Shown here: positions 55,577-63,700 of the stretch, piece by piece | Layout of the letters: every line of letters starts with the position of its first letter | How positions within the stretch are numbered: the first letter of the stretch is position 1 | DNA from: Actinomyces glycerinitolerans | GTDB lineage: Bacteria > Actinomycetota > Actinomycetes > Actinomycetales > Actinomycetaceae | Reading direction: 5' to 3' | Assembly: GCF_900098745.1 (NCBI RefSeq) | Contig: NZ_FQTT01000012.1 | Location: 62,001-126,000 of the forward strand | DNA: 64,000 nucleotides | Made by a program: the position numbers and the translations under genes | The notes under the pieces: model-generated | The model's input: the letters and a program-made list of their open reading frames with translations, nothing else | What the model was told of the DNA's origin: nothing | The model's database searches: none

Positions 55577-56500
55577 ATGACGCTGACCGCATCTCCTAGT
55601 GCCGCCGCCGAGGCCCCGGGCGGCTGTCCCGACCACGTCGGCTCGGTGGTTGACCATCGCCGCCTGACCGGTGAACGCGCGCTGTACGCCTCGCGCGACC
55701 TGACCATCGCCCACTCCACCTTCGCCGACGGCGAGTCCCCGCTCAAGGAGAGCCGCGGCCTGCGCATCAGCGACACCGTGTTCGAGTGGAAGTACCCGCT
55801 GTGGTACTGCCGGGACGTGTCGGTCACCGGCGGCGCCCTGCTGGAGACCGCCCGCTCCGGCATCTGGTACACCGACGACATCCGTCTGGACGGCACGCTG
55901 GTGGCCGCCCCCAAGACCTTCCGCCGCGGCCGCGGCATCAGCCTGCGGCGTGTAGACCTGCCGCATGCCGAAGAAACCCTGTGGAGCTGCCGGGAGTTCA
56001 CGCTTGAGGACGTGAACGCCACCGGCGACTACTTCGCCAAGGACGCCGCCGGTGTCACCGCCGAGCGGCTGCGCCTGACGGGCAATTACGCCTTCGACGG
56101 CGCCCGGGACGTGACCGTACGCGACAGTGTGCTGCTGAGTAAGGACGCCTTCTGGAACTGCGAGAACGTGGTGGTGGAGAACTCGATGATCGTGGGGGAG
56201 TACCTGGGATGGAACTCCCGCAACGTCACCTTCGTCGACTGCACCATCCAGAGCCTGCAGGGTCTGTGCTACATCGATGGGCTCGTCCTGCGTGGCTGTC
56301 GCCTGCTGGACACCACCCTCGCCTTCGAGTACTGCCGGGGCATTGACGCCGAGGTCATCGGCCACCTCGATTCGCTGACCGACCCTGCCGACGGCGTCAT
56401 CCGGGCGGGCTCCATCGGCGAGCAGATCATTCATCCCGACCGGGTGGACCCCGCGGCCACCCGCATTGAGACCGGCTGGTCGCCCCAGGCGGTCGCATGA
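55577..56500 (+). CDS. DUF3737 right-handed beta-helix protein
   Basis: This is a 307-residue member of DUF3737, a family with a repetitive beta-helix fold and no assigned function. Regular strand repeats are visible (SRGLRISDTVFEWKYPLWYCRDVSVTGG, NVVVENSMIVGEYLGWNSRNVTFVDCTIQSLQGLCYIDGLVLRGC). There is no signal peptide, so it is cytoplasmic. It overlaps the MalY/PatB gene by 4 bp, and this pair also occurs together in other bacteria, suggesting a joint role, perhaps in sulfur amino acid metabolism. ATG 55577 or 55535 may be the start. Confidence 0.82.
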   Translation: MTLTASPSAAAEAPGGCPDHVGSVVDHRRLTGERALYASRDLTIAHSTFADGESPLKESRGLRISDTVFEWKYPLWYCRDVSVTGGALLETARSGIWYTDDIRLDGTLVAAPKTFRRGRGISLRRVDLPHAEETLWSCREFTLEDVNATGDYFAKDAAGVTAERLRLTGNYAFDGARDVTVRDSVLLSKDAFWNCENVVVENSMIVGEYLGWNSRNVTFVDCTIQSLQGLCYIDGLVLRGCRLLDTTLAFEYCRGIDAEVIGHLDSLTDPADGVIRAGSIGEQIIHPDRVDPAATRIETGWSPQAVA

Positions 56501-57768
56501 GGGCCCCCGCCGACTTCAACCTGGATGAGCCCACCGACCGGCGTGGCACCGGCTCATTGAAATGGGACGAGGCCGGACCGGACGAGTTGCCCATGTGGGT
56601 GGCGGACATGGACCTGCGCACCGCGCCCGTCGTGCGCCGGGCCCTCGCCCGGGTGGCCCGCGAGGGCCTGCTCGGCTACGCCGTCGTCACCGACGCCTAC
56701 GAGCAGGCCGTCACCGCCTGGTGGGCACGCCGCCACGACTGGCCGCTCCAGCAAGACTGGCTGATCCCCACCACGGGGGTAGTCGCCGCGATCTCCTCGA
56801 TCGTGCGCAGCGTGACCAACGTGTTCGAGAAGGTCCTGATCCAGCAGCCCGTCTACAACATCTTCACCAACAGCGTCCTGAACAACGGCCGGCGCCTGAT
56901 CACCAGTGACCTGCTGCAGGGTGAGAACGGCGAGTGGACGATCGACTGGGCGGATCTGGAGGCCAAGCTCGCCGACCCGCTGACCACCCTGATGATCCTG
57001 TGCAACCCGCACAACCCCGTCGGCCGAGTGTGGACGCGGGAGGAACTGGCCCGCCTCGGCGCGCTCGCGGCCGACCACCACGTGACTGTCCTGTCCGATG
57101 AGGTTCACTGCGACCTCACCCTGCCCGGCGTCGGGTACACGCCCTTCGCCGCCTCCGCGCCGGTGTGCGCCGAGGTGGGCATCACCTGCCTGTCGCCGTC
57201 GAAGGCCTTCAACACCGCCGGCGTCCACTCGGCGACGGTCGTCGTCCCGGAGCCGCACCTGCGCGCTCGTGTGGAGCGCAGTATGAATACGGACGAGGTC
57301 GCCGAGCCGGGCGTGTTCGCGGTGCCCGCGGTCGTCGCCGCCTACAGCGCTGAGGGGGAGGCCTGGTTGGGGGAGGTGCGTGCCTACGTCGCCGCCAACA
57401 AGGCGCGGGTGGCCGAGGTGGTGGCGGGTGAACTGCCCGGCTGCGCCGCCCCGGTCTCGCAGGCCACCTACCTGTCCTGGATCGACGTGCGCGCGCTGCT
57501 GTGCGGCGCCGGGGCGGTCGGCCGCAATGGCGGGGGAGCCGACGGCGCCGGGCCGGGTGGGCCGGCGGGCGCACCCGGGGACGCGACCGCCGCCCTGGCC
57601 GCCCACATCCGCTCCCGCACCGGACTGGTGCTCACGCCCGGCACCGCCTATGGGGCGGCCGGGGCCGGCTTCCTGCGTATGAACCTGGGCACCCAGCGCG
57701 CCCGCGTGGAGGACGGGCTCGAACGGCTGGTGCGCGGGGCGCGCAGCTGGGCGGCGAACGCCGTCTGA
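56497..57768 (+). CDS. MalY/PatB family PLP-dependent aminotransferase or C-S lyase
   Basis: This is a fold-type I PLP enzyme of 423 residues. The family signature region LPMWVADMDLRTAPVV is near residue 31, followed by PHNPVGRVWT and SDEVHCDL; the PLP Lys is about residue 236 in LSPSKAFNTAG. PatB/MalY proteins cleave cystathionine or cysteine conjugates to homocysteine or thiols plus pyruvate. A Gly/Ala-rich loop of about 30 residues (near 345-375) is inserted before the C-terminal domain. The gene is coupled to DUF3737 by a 4-bp overlap. Confidence 0.88.
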   Translation: MRAPADFNLDEPTDRRGTGSLKWDEAGPDELPMWVADMDLRTAPVVRRALARVAREGLLGYAVVTDAYEQAVTAWWARRHDWPLQQDWLIPTTGVVAAISSIVRSVTNVFEKVLIQQPVYNIFTNSVLNNGRRLITSDLLQGENGEWTIDWADLEAKLADPLTTLMILCNPHNPVGRVWTREELARLGALAADHHVTVLSDEVHCDLTLPGVGYTPFAASAPVCAEVGITCLSPSKAFNTAGVHSATVVVPEPHLRARVERSMNTDEVAEPGVFAVPAVVAAYSAEGEAWLGEVRAYVAANKARVAEVVAGELPGCAAPVSQATYLSWIDVRALLCGAGAVGRNGGGADGAGPGGPAGAPGDATAALAAHIRSRTGLVLTPGTAYGAAGAGFLRMNLGTQRARVEDGLERLVRGARSWAANAV

Positions 57769-57811
57769 ACGTTCGGGCCACGCGCCCAGGCCCTCTCGTA
57801 TATGCAGCTGT

Positions 57812-57836
57812 GACGTTAATCGATTGACTTAACGTC
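57812..57836. promoter_or_regulatory. putative LacI-family operator
   Basis: GACGTTAA (57812-57819) and TTAACGTC (57829-57836) form a perfect inverted repeat with a 9-bp centre. Nested in it, TTAATCGATTGA (57816-57827) is a CG-centred near-palindrome of the kind LacI regulators bind. It lies upstream of the lacI-type gene, suggesting autoregulation. Confidence 0.55.
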
Positions 57837-57901
57837 GTCGTGAGCCTCACACTCGTGTTGACGGGCACAGCAGCCAGGCTCATGAGCGGACAGGAGGAGC
57901 G

Positions 57902-58903
57902 ATGACGACCCTCGCCGAGGTCGCGGACGCCGCAAACGTCTCCACCGCCTCCGCCTCACTGGTGCTGTCCGGCAAGGCCAAGGGGCGTGTCTCCGAGGCG
58001 ACGGCGGCGCGCGTGCGCGCCGCGGCAGAGGACCTCGGCTACGTGCGCGACGCACTTGCCGGCGGTATGCGCAACCGCCGCACCCACACCGTGGGGGTTC
58101 TCGGCGAAAACGTGCTGTCGACGCCGTACGCCGTCGCCATGATCGATGCGATCCTCACCGCCAGCCGGGAACTGGGCTGGTCGGTCCTGCTGACGGACTC
58201 CGGCGGAGCGCCGGAGCAGTCCCGCAGAGCGGTGCGTGAGCTGCGCTCACGGCGCGTGGACGTCATCGTCCACGCCGCCATGTACCACCAGCAGGTGCAT
58301 GTGCCGCCCGAGCTGACCAACGTCGCCGTACTGAACGGCTTCGCGGACCGGGACGACGTCGTCGGTGTCGTTCCGGATGAGGCGGCCGCCGCCAACACCG
58401 CCGTGACCCACCTGCTCGAGCTCGGCCACCGGCGCATCGGGCACATCACCCACGACGACTCGACGGTCGCCATCGGGCTGCGCCACACCGCCTACGAGAA
58501 CACCCTCCGCGCCGCCGGGATCACCCCCGATCCCTCGCTCATCATCCGTGGCGGCAACGACCCCGAAGGGGCCGACGCCTCCGCCTGGAGACTGCTCGAC
58601 CGCGCGGATCCCCCCACCGCGGCCTTCTGCTACAACGACGGCATTGCCGCCGGCGTGTATCGCGTCGCGGCCGCGCTCGGGCTCTCCATACCCGATGACC
58701 TGTCCGTGGTCGGTTTCGACGACCTGAAACTGATCTCCACCAATCTGGCGCCGCGACTGACCACCATGCGCCTGCCCCACTACGAGATGGCCGACTGGCT
58801 GGTGCGCCACCTGATCGCCGGCGACCTGCCCACACCGGCCACCACCCACCGCTGCCAATGCGACCTGATCGTCCGCGGCTCGACCGCGCCCGCATCCGCC
58901 TAG
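57902..58903 (+). CDS. LacI-family transcriptional regulator
   Basis: This is a sugar-responsive repressor of 333 residues. The N-terminal helix-turn-helix is standard (TLAEVADAANVSTASASLVLSGKAKGRVSEATAARV). The periplasmic-binding-protein-like effector domain follows from about residue 60 (THTVGVLGENVLSTPY), ending with FDDLKLISTNLAPRLTTMRLPHYEMADWLV. AGGAGG precedes ATG 57902. It heads a run of genes for a sugar ABC importer and a glycosidase that it probably controls, with an operator-like site 65 bp upstream. Confidence 0.92.
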   Translation: MTTLAEVADAANVSTASASLVLSGKAKGRVSEATAARVRAAAEDLGYVRDALAGGMRNRRTHTVGVLGENVLSTPYAVAMIDAILTASRELGWSVLLTDSGGAPEQSRRAVRELRSRRVDVIVHAAMYHQQVHVPPELTNVAVLNGFADRDDVVGVVPDEAAAANTAVTHLLELGHRRIGHITHDDSTVAIGLRHTAYENTLRAAGITPDPSLIIRGGNDPEGADASAWRLLDRADPPTAAFCYNDGIAAGVYRVAAALGLSIPDDLSVVGFDDLKLISTNLAPRLTTMRLPHYEMADWLVRHLIAGDLPTPATTHRCQCDLIVRGSTAPASA

Positions 58904-58983
58904 ACCTTCGGCGGCCTACAATCCCCGGGATCGCCCCGATCCCGGTTAACCCAACCATTTAGGTGACACACGAAGGAGTGCTC

Positions 58984-60285
58984 ATGTCCACCACTCGCCG
59001 CACCTTCCTCGGCCTTGGTGCTACCGCTGCTATCGCCGCCACTCTCGCCGCCTGCTCCTCCCAACAGGGCGGTTCCGGTTCCGGATCCGGCGCCTCGGGC
59101 GGCATCAGCCTGTGGACCCACAACGGCGGGAATGAGGAGGAGCTCGCCGTCGTCGAGAAGGCGGTCGCCGCCTTCAACGAGGCGAACCCCGATACCCCCG
59201 TCGAGCTCAAGTCGTTCCCGCAGGCCTCCTACAACGACTCCATCGCGGCCGCCGCTGTGGCCGGCGACCTGCCCGACATCCTCGACCTGGACGGCCCGAT
59301 CATGCCCAACTGGGCCTGGGCCGGATACCTCGCCCCGCTCCAGATCTCCTCCGAACTGGAGAACAACATCATCGACTCCGCCAAGGGCTACTGGAACGAC
59401 ACCCTGTATTCGGTGGGGCCCTACGACACGTCGCTGTGCTTCCTGGGCCGCAAGTCCGCCTTCGAGGCCGCCGGCGTCCCGGTGCCGAGCATCGACGAGC
59501 CCTGGACCAAGGATGAGTTCGACGACGCGCTGGCGAAGCTGTCCGAACTAGAGGACTACGACTACGCCATCGACTTCTCCGTCGCGGACACCGCCGAGTG
59601 GTGGCCCTACGCCTACGCGCCGATGCTGCAGTCCTTCGGCGGCGACCTCATCGACCGGGAGACCTTCGAAACCGCCGAGGGTTTCCTCAACGGCGATGCG
59701 GCGGTGCAGTGGGGCGAGTGGTTCCGCTCCTGCTTCGAGAACGGGTACGCCTCGGAGACCCCGGCGACCGACGGGCAGGACTTCCTGCAGGGCAAGGTGC
59801 CGCTGTACTACGCCGGTGGCTGGAAGGTGCTCCAGTCGCAGGAGACCTTCGGTGAGGACGAGGTGCTCATTCTGCCGCCGGTGGACTTCGGCGAGGGCGC
59901 GCACGTAGGCGGTGGCTCCTGGCAGTGGGGCGTGTCCGCCACCAGCTCCAACCCCACCGCGGCCAACGCCTTCATCGAGTTCCTCATGCAGGACGAGTAC
60001 CTGGTGGAGTACTCCAACGCCATCGGCAACTTCCCCTCCGTGCCCTCGGCTACGCCGAGCACTGAGTACTACAAGGAGGGCGGCGCGCTCGAGCCCGTGT
60101 ACGAGATCGGCACCAAGTACGCCCTCCTGCGTCCCGCCACGCCCGGCTACAAGGTCATCTCCTCGATCTTCGACAAGGCCGCCCGCGACATCGTCTCCGG
60201 AGCCGACGTGAAGTCCACCCTCGACCAGGCGGTCAAGGACATCGACGCCGACATCAAGTCCAACAACGGCTACCAGGCCAGCTGA
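58984..60285 (+). CDS. sugar ABC transporter substrate-binding lipoprotein
   Basis: This is a cluster B/D-type (MalE-like) solute-binding protein of 433 residues. The signal peptide has twin Arg (TTRRTFLGLG) and a lipobox ending at Cys24 (LAAC), followed by a Ser/Gly linker. The mature domain begins ISLWTHNGGNEEELAVVEKAVAAFNEANP. An aromatic-rich set of residues (PNWAWAG, AEWWPYAYAP, GGSWQWG) would stack against sugar rings. AAGGAG precedes ATG 58984. It is first in the transport operon; the sugar is probably a fructo- or gluco-oligosaccharide, judging by the enzyme downstream. Confidence 0.9.
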   Translation: MSTTRRTFLGLGATAAIAATLAACSSQQGGSGSGSGASGGISLWTHNGGNEEELAVVEKAVAAFNEANPDTPVELKSFPQASYNDSIAAAAVAGDLPDILDLDGPIMPNWAWAGYLAPLQISSELENNIIDSAKGYWNDTLYSVGPYDTSLCFLGRKSAFEAAGVPVPSIDEPWTKDEFDDALAKLSELEDYDYAIDFSVADTAEWWPYAYAPMLQSFGGDLIDRETFETAEGFLNGDAAVQWGEWFRSCFENGYASETPATDGQDFLQGKVPLYYAGGWKVLQSQETFGEDEVLILPPVDFGEGAHVGGGSWQWGVSATSSNPTAANAFIEFLMQDEYLVEYSNAIGNFPSVPSATPSTEYYKEGGALEPVYEIGTKYALLRPATPGYKVISSIFDKAARDIVSGADVKSTLDQAVKDIDADIKSNNGYQAS

Positions 60286-60308
60286 TGACCGGTAACCCTC
60301 CTGCAAGT

Positions 60309-60337
60309 CCGGTGGGGGCGACTCGCGCCCCCACCGG
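60309..60337 (+). promoter_or_regulatory. stem-loop between binding-protein and permease genes
   Basis: CCGGTGGGGGCG (60309-60320) and CGCCCCCACCGG (60326-60337) form a perfect 12-bp stem with a 5-base loop, 23 bp after the binding-protein stop. Such structures often stabilise the upstream message or partly terminate, giving more binding protein than permease. Confidence 0.7.
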
Positions 60338-60350
60338 GAAGGGAACTGCT

Positions 60351-61277
60351 ATGTCTTTAGCATCAACCGAACCGAAGAAGAGGCGCGCCGGGCGGTCCGC
60401 CGCGTTGCGCCAGGAGGCGCGCACGGCCTGGCTCATGTCCACGCCCGCCCTGCTGCTGCTTCTGCTGTTCCTCGTCATCCCCATCGTGCTCACCTTCGTG
60501 CTGAGCTTCACCAACGCGCGGCTGATCTCCCCGAACCCGCCCCAGTTCATCGGGTTGGGTAACTTCACGCGTGCCTTCAGCGCCGACCCCACCTTCATGC
60601 GCTCACTGACGAACACCGCGTTCTTCGCGCTGATCGTCGTCCCATGCCAATCGGGCCTCGCCCTGGCACTGGCGATCCTGGTCAACCAGAAGGTCAAGGG
60701 CGTGACCGCGTTCCGCACCATGATCTTCATGCCCGTGGTCACCTCAATGGTGGTGGTCTCCATCCTGTGGAGCTTCTTCTACGAGGACGACGGCCTGTTC
60801 AACTCGATGCTGAACACCATCACGGGAGGCGGCTGGACCGCCGTCGCCTGGCTCAACAACCCCGGCACCGCCATGCCCGCGATCATCGTCCTGTCCATTT
60901 GGCAGGCCGTCGGCCTGCACATGATCATCTGGCTGTCCGGCCTGCAGGGCATCGACCCGGCCCTCTACGAGGCCGCCTCCCTGGACGGCGTCAACGGCTG
61001 GCAGCGCTTCCGCTACGTGACCTGGCCCGGACTGCACTCCACGATGGTGTTCATTCTCGTCACCATCACCATCGCCGCACTGGGCCTGTTCGTTCAGGTG
61101 GACGTGATGACCTCCGGCGGCCCGCAGGACGCCACCTCCACGCTCGTCTACCACGCCGTGCGCAAGGGCTATCGCGAGCAGGACATGGGATACGGGAGCG
61201 CGATCTCCCTGATCTTCTTCATCGCCGTGCTGCTGATCAGCCTCATTCAGCGGCGCCTGACCCGGGAGGACGACTGA
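60351..61277 (+). CDS. sugar ABC transporter permease (MalF type)
   Basis: This is an integral membrane subunit of a carbohydrate importer, 308 residues and six membrane helices (the first, TPALLLLLLFLVIPIVLTFVLSF, is near residues 29-51). The EAA loop that contacts the ATPase reads LYEAASLDGVNGWQRFRYVTWPGL near residue 205. ATG 60351 is chosen because AAGGGA lies seven bases upstream and the stem-loop would otherwise be in the coding region. A longer reading from 60285 is open but unlikely. It is followed after one base by the second permease. Confidence 0.9.
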   Translation: MSLASTEPKKRRAGRSAALRQEARTAWLMSTPALLLLLLFLVIPIVLTFVLSFTNARLISPNPPQFIGLGNFTRAFSADPTFMRSLTNTAFFALIVVPCQSGLALALAILVNQKVKGVTAFRTMIFMPVVTSMVVVSILWSFFYEDDGLFNSMLNTITGGGWTAVAWLNNPGTAMPAIIVLSIWQAVGLHMIIWLSGLQGIDPALYEAASLDGVNGWQRFRYVTWPGLHSTMVFILVTITIAALGLFVQVDVMTSGGPQDATSTLVYHAVRKGYREQDMGYGSAISLIFFIAVLLISLIQRRLTREDD

Positions 61278-61278
61278 C

Positions 61279-62217
61279 ATGACCGCCGCAGACACCAACA
61301 AGGACGTCGCCACTGCGCCGACGTCGCGCCGTCGCGGCCGGGCCGCCACCAAGCGGCGCTCGAAGATCCTGACCTACGTCGGGCTCACCCTCGCGGCGAT
61401 CGTCGCCGTGTTCCCGCTGCTGTTCATGATCTTCTCCTCGCTCAAGCCCGACGCCCAGATCTTCTCCGACCTCGGCTCGTTGCGGGCCTTCCTGCCGGTG
61501 GGCGACCTGAGCCTGGACAACTACGCCGGCGTGTTCAACCGGGTCCCCGCCGGTCGCTTCATCGCCAACTCGATCATCGTGACGGTCGCAATCGTCGGCC
61601 TCGGGCTGATCGTCAACTCCATGATCGGTTTTGCCATCTCACGCATGCGGTGGAAGGGGAAGAACATCGTGCTCTCTCTGGTGTTGGCGACCCTGATGGT
61701 GCCCTTCGAGACCATCGCCGTGCCGCTGGTCTTCTGGGTGGCCAAACTGCCCTCCATCCAGTGGGCCGTCGACGGATTCCTGTTCAAGCAGGGCATGCTG
61801 AACACATACCAGGTGCAGATCCTGCCCTACATCGCCAACGCCCTGGCGATCTTCCTGTTCGCGCAGCACTTCGGTGACATCCCCAAGGAGATCGATGAGG
61901 CCGCCCGGGTGGACGGCGCGGGATGGTGGACCATCTACCGCAAGATCATCGTGCCGTTGTCCGGACCTACGTTCGCCACGGTCGCGATCATCACCATGCT
62001 GCCGGCGTGGAACTCCTACCTGTGGCCGCTGATGGTGATCCAGCAGGAGTCGATGCGGCCGGTGAGCGTGGGTATGCAGTACTTCTTCCAGCTCAACCCC
62101 GTGTGGGGGCAGATCATGGCCTACGGCACCCTGATCACCCTGCCGGTGCTGATCATCTTCGTCATCTTCCAGCGGTCCTTCGTGCAGTCGCTCGCGGGGA
62201 CAGCAGTGAAGGGGTGA
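61279..62217 (+). CDS. sugar ABC transporter permease (MalG type)
   Basis: This is the second membrane subunit, 312 residues. A basic N-terminal tail (RRRGRAATKRRSK) precedes six helices, and the EAA loop reads IDEAARVDGAGWWTIYRKIIVPLSGP near residues 204-229. It ends with the FVQSLAGTAVKG typical of MalG-type subunits. No ATP-binding gene accompanies the operon, so the complex probably uses a shared ATPase of the MsiK type encoded elsewhere, a common actinobacterial arrangement. The glycosidase gene begins 3 bp downstream. Confidence 0.92.
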   Translation: MTAADTNKDVATAPTSRRRGRAATKRRSKILTYVGLTLAAIVAVFPLLFMIFSSLKPDAQIFSDLGSLRAFLPVGDLSLDNYAGVFNRVPAGRFIANSIIVTVAIVGLGLIVNSMIGFAISRMRWKGKNIVLSLVLATLMVPFETIAVPLVFWVAKLPSIQWAVDGFLFKQGMLNTYQVQILPYIANALAIFLFAQHFGDIPKEIDEAARVDGAGWWTIYRKIIVPLSGPTFATVAIITMLPAWNSYLWPLMVIQQESMRPVSVGMQYFFQLNPVWGQIMAYGTLITLPVLIIFVIFQRSFVQSLAGTAVKG

Positions 62218-62220
62218 CCG

Positions 62221-63141
62221 ATGGCGCTCACGCTCCCAGACCACTGGCTGTGGGACCACTGGGTTGCCGACGACGGCGAGCAGTACCACCTGTTCTTCCT
62301 GCGCGCCTCTCGTGCACTGCATGATCCCGACTGCCGGCACTGGCGGGCCGCGCTGGGCCATGCCGTCTCCGATGATGCCCGCGACTGGCGGCTGCTTCCC
62401 GACGCGCTGGTGCACTCCGATGGGCCGGCATTCGACGACCAGGCCATCTGGACCGGTTGCACCGTGATGCGGCCCGACGGCGGCATGCGCGTGTTCTACA
62501 CGGGCATCTCCCGCGCGGAACGCGGCATGGTGCAACGGATCGGGTGGGCGGACTCCGCCGATGGAATCACCTTCGAGCGCCGTTGCGCGGAGCCGCTTGA
62601 GGCCGATGGCCGCTGGTATGAGAAGTGGAACCCCGGGTATGCCTTCGACGAACCATGGCGGGACCCCTTCGTGTTCCAGCACGAAGGACGCTGGCACATG
62701 CTTGTCACCGCTCGTGCCCGCGGCGTCGACCGCTTGCACGCCGGCGTCATCGGCCATGCCGTATCCGACGACCTCGACCACTGGGAGGTACTGCCACCAC
62801 TGACGGATCCGAGCAGGTTTGGCCAGCTCGAGGTAAGCCAGTCGCGGCAGGTCGAGGGACAGCACCTGCTGGTCTTCTCCTGCGGGGATGACATGCAGGC
62901 CGAGCCCGGCCCCGGCGGCGTGTGGATCGCCGAGGGGGCCGGGCCGCTGGGGCCGTGGGATGTGGATGCGGCACGCTATCTGCGGCCCGAGCATCTGTAT
63001 GCCGGTCAGTTGTTCCGACTACGCGACGGGCAGTGGGTGCTGACCGGGTTCAACAATGTCATCGATGGCGAGTTCGTCGGCTCCGCTCCGGACCCGCTGG
63101 CGTGGACGCAGGTAGAGCGCGTGGCGCGTATGCGGCCATAA
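62221..63141 (+). CDS. GH32-like glycoside hydrolase, cytoplasmic
   Basis: This is a five-bladed beta-propeller enzyme of 306 residues in the GH32/GH68/GH43-like fold. Candidate catalytic residues are the Asp in WLWDHWVADDGEQYHLFFL (residues about 9-27), the RDP triplet in EPWRDPFVF near 145, and the Glu in GQLEVSQS near 204, matching the nucleophile, stabiliser and acid order of GH32. There is no signal peptide, so it acts on sugars brought in by the importer encoded just upstream. Family GH32 would imply fructosides such as sucrose or short fructans, but this is an inference. Confidence 0.78.
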   Translation: MALTLPDHWLWDHWVADDGEQYHLFFLRASRALHDPDCRHWRAALGHAVSDDARDWRLLPDALVHSDGPAFDDQAIWTGCTVMRPDGGMRVFYTGISRAERGMVQRIGWADSADGITFERRCAEPLEADGRWYEKWNPGYAFDEPWRDPFVFQHEGRWHMLVTARARGVDRLHAGVIGHAVSDDLDHWEVLPPLTDPSRFGQLEVSQSRQVEGQHLLVFSCGDDMQAEPGPGGVWIAEGAGPLGPWDVDAARYLRPEHLYAGQLFRLRDGQWVLTGFNNVIDGEFVGSAPDPLAWTQVERVARMRP

Positions 63142-63172
63142 GCAGGGGCATGCGCTCGGCGAAGCCACAGTG

Positions 63173-63212
63173 AGCGGCCCCGGCACCTGGGGAATCAGGT
63201 GCCGGGGCCGCT
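63173..63212 (+). terminator. terminator of the sugar operon
   Basis: A perfect 17-bp stem, AGCGGCCCCGGCACCTG (63173-63189) with its complement (63196-63212), has a 6-base loop and lies 31 bp after the glycosidase stop. Confidence 0.8.
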
Positions 63213-63610
63213 CGTGGCGTTTGTACGTGGTCGCTGCTTGCTCAGCCGGCGAGCACGCCCTCCTCGGCCGGCTCGTCGATGCGCTCACGCTCCGGCTGAG
63301 ACGGGGAGGACGGTGGACACGGCGTCCAACCGCGGGCTGGTGATCTCGGCCGCCGACAGACGCAGCATGAGGCTGAAACGCTCAGCTGAAACGTTCAATG
63401 GCGGCGGGCCAACGGCCGGGTAAGTTAGCACAGGTCGGCGCACTCCAAGTGCCACCCGGCGTCGGCTGCGGCAGAGTTGCGCCGTTTCTCACGGCCATAC
63501 TTTGTCCGGGCATTCGTACAGGCGAGCAGTGGAAGCGAGCTCCCCGGCGTCAACGTGCTCCATCGCACTTGCTGACGTCGCGGCGGAAACTTGCGAGACC
63601 GGAATTTGAG
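63213..63610. other. non-coding or decayed region
   Basis: No convincing gene lies here. On the minus strand a short frame ending at 63241 reads RERIDEPAEEGVLAG before a stop and looks like the tail of a protein. It cannot be extended to a normal gene start, so it may be a decayed remnant. The right half is less GC-rich, as expected for a promoter region. Confidence 0.35.
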
Positions 63611-63631
63611 AACGAAGATGTTCGTTAAAAT
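63611..63631 (+). promoter_or_regulatory. putative operator and -10 of the SufR-type gene
   Basis: AACGAA, GATG, TTCGTT (63611-63626) is a perfect 6+4+6 inverted repeat. TAAAAT (63626-63631) directly beside it could serve as a -10 box. The position, 70 bp before the regulator start, suggests autoregulation. Confidence 0.5.
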
Positions 63632-63700
63632 CTGGTGCACACAGGCGGAGCCAACCGGGGCCCCGCTGCCGCATCGCCCAGCCGCGGAGAGGAGTCAACC

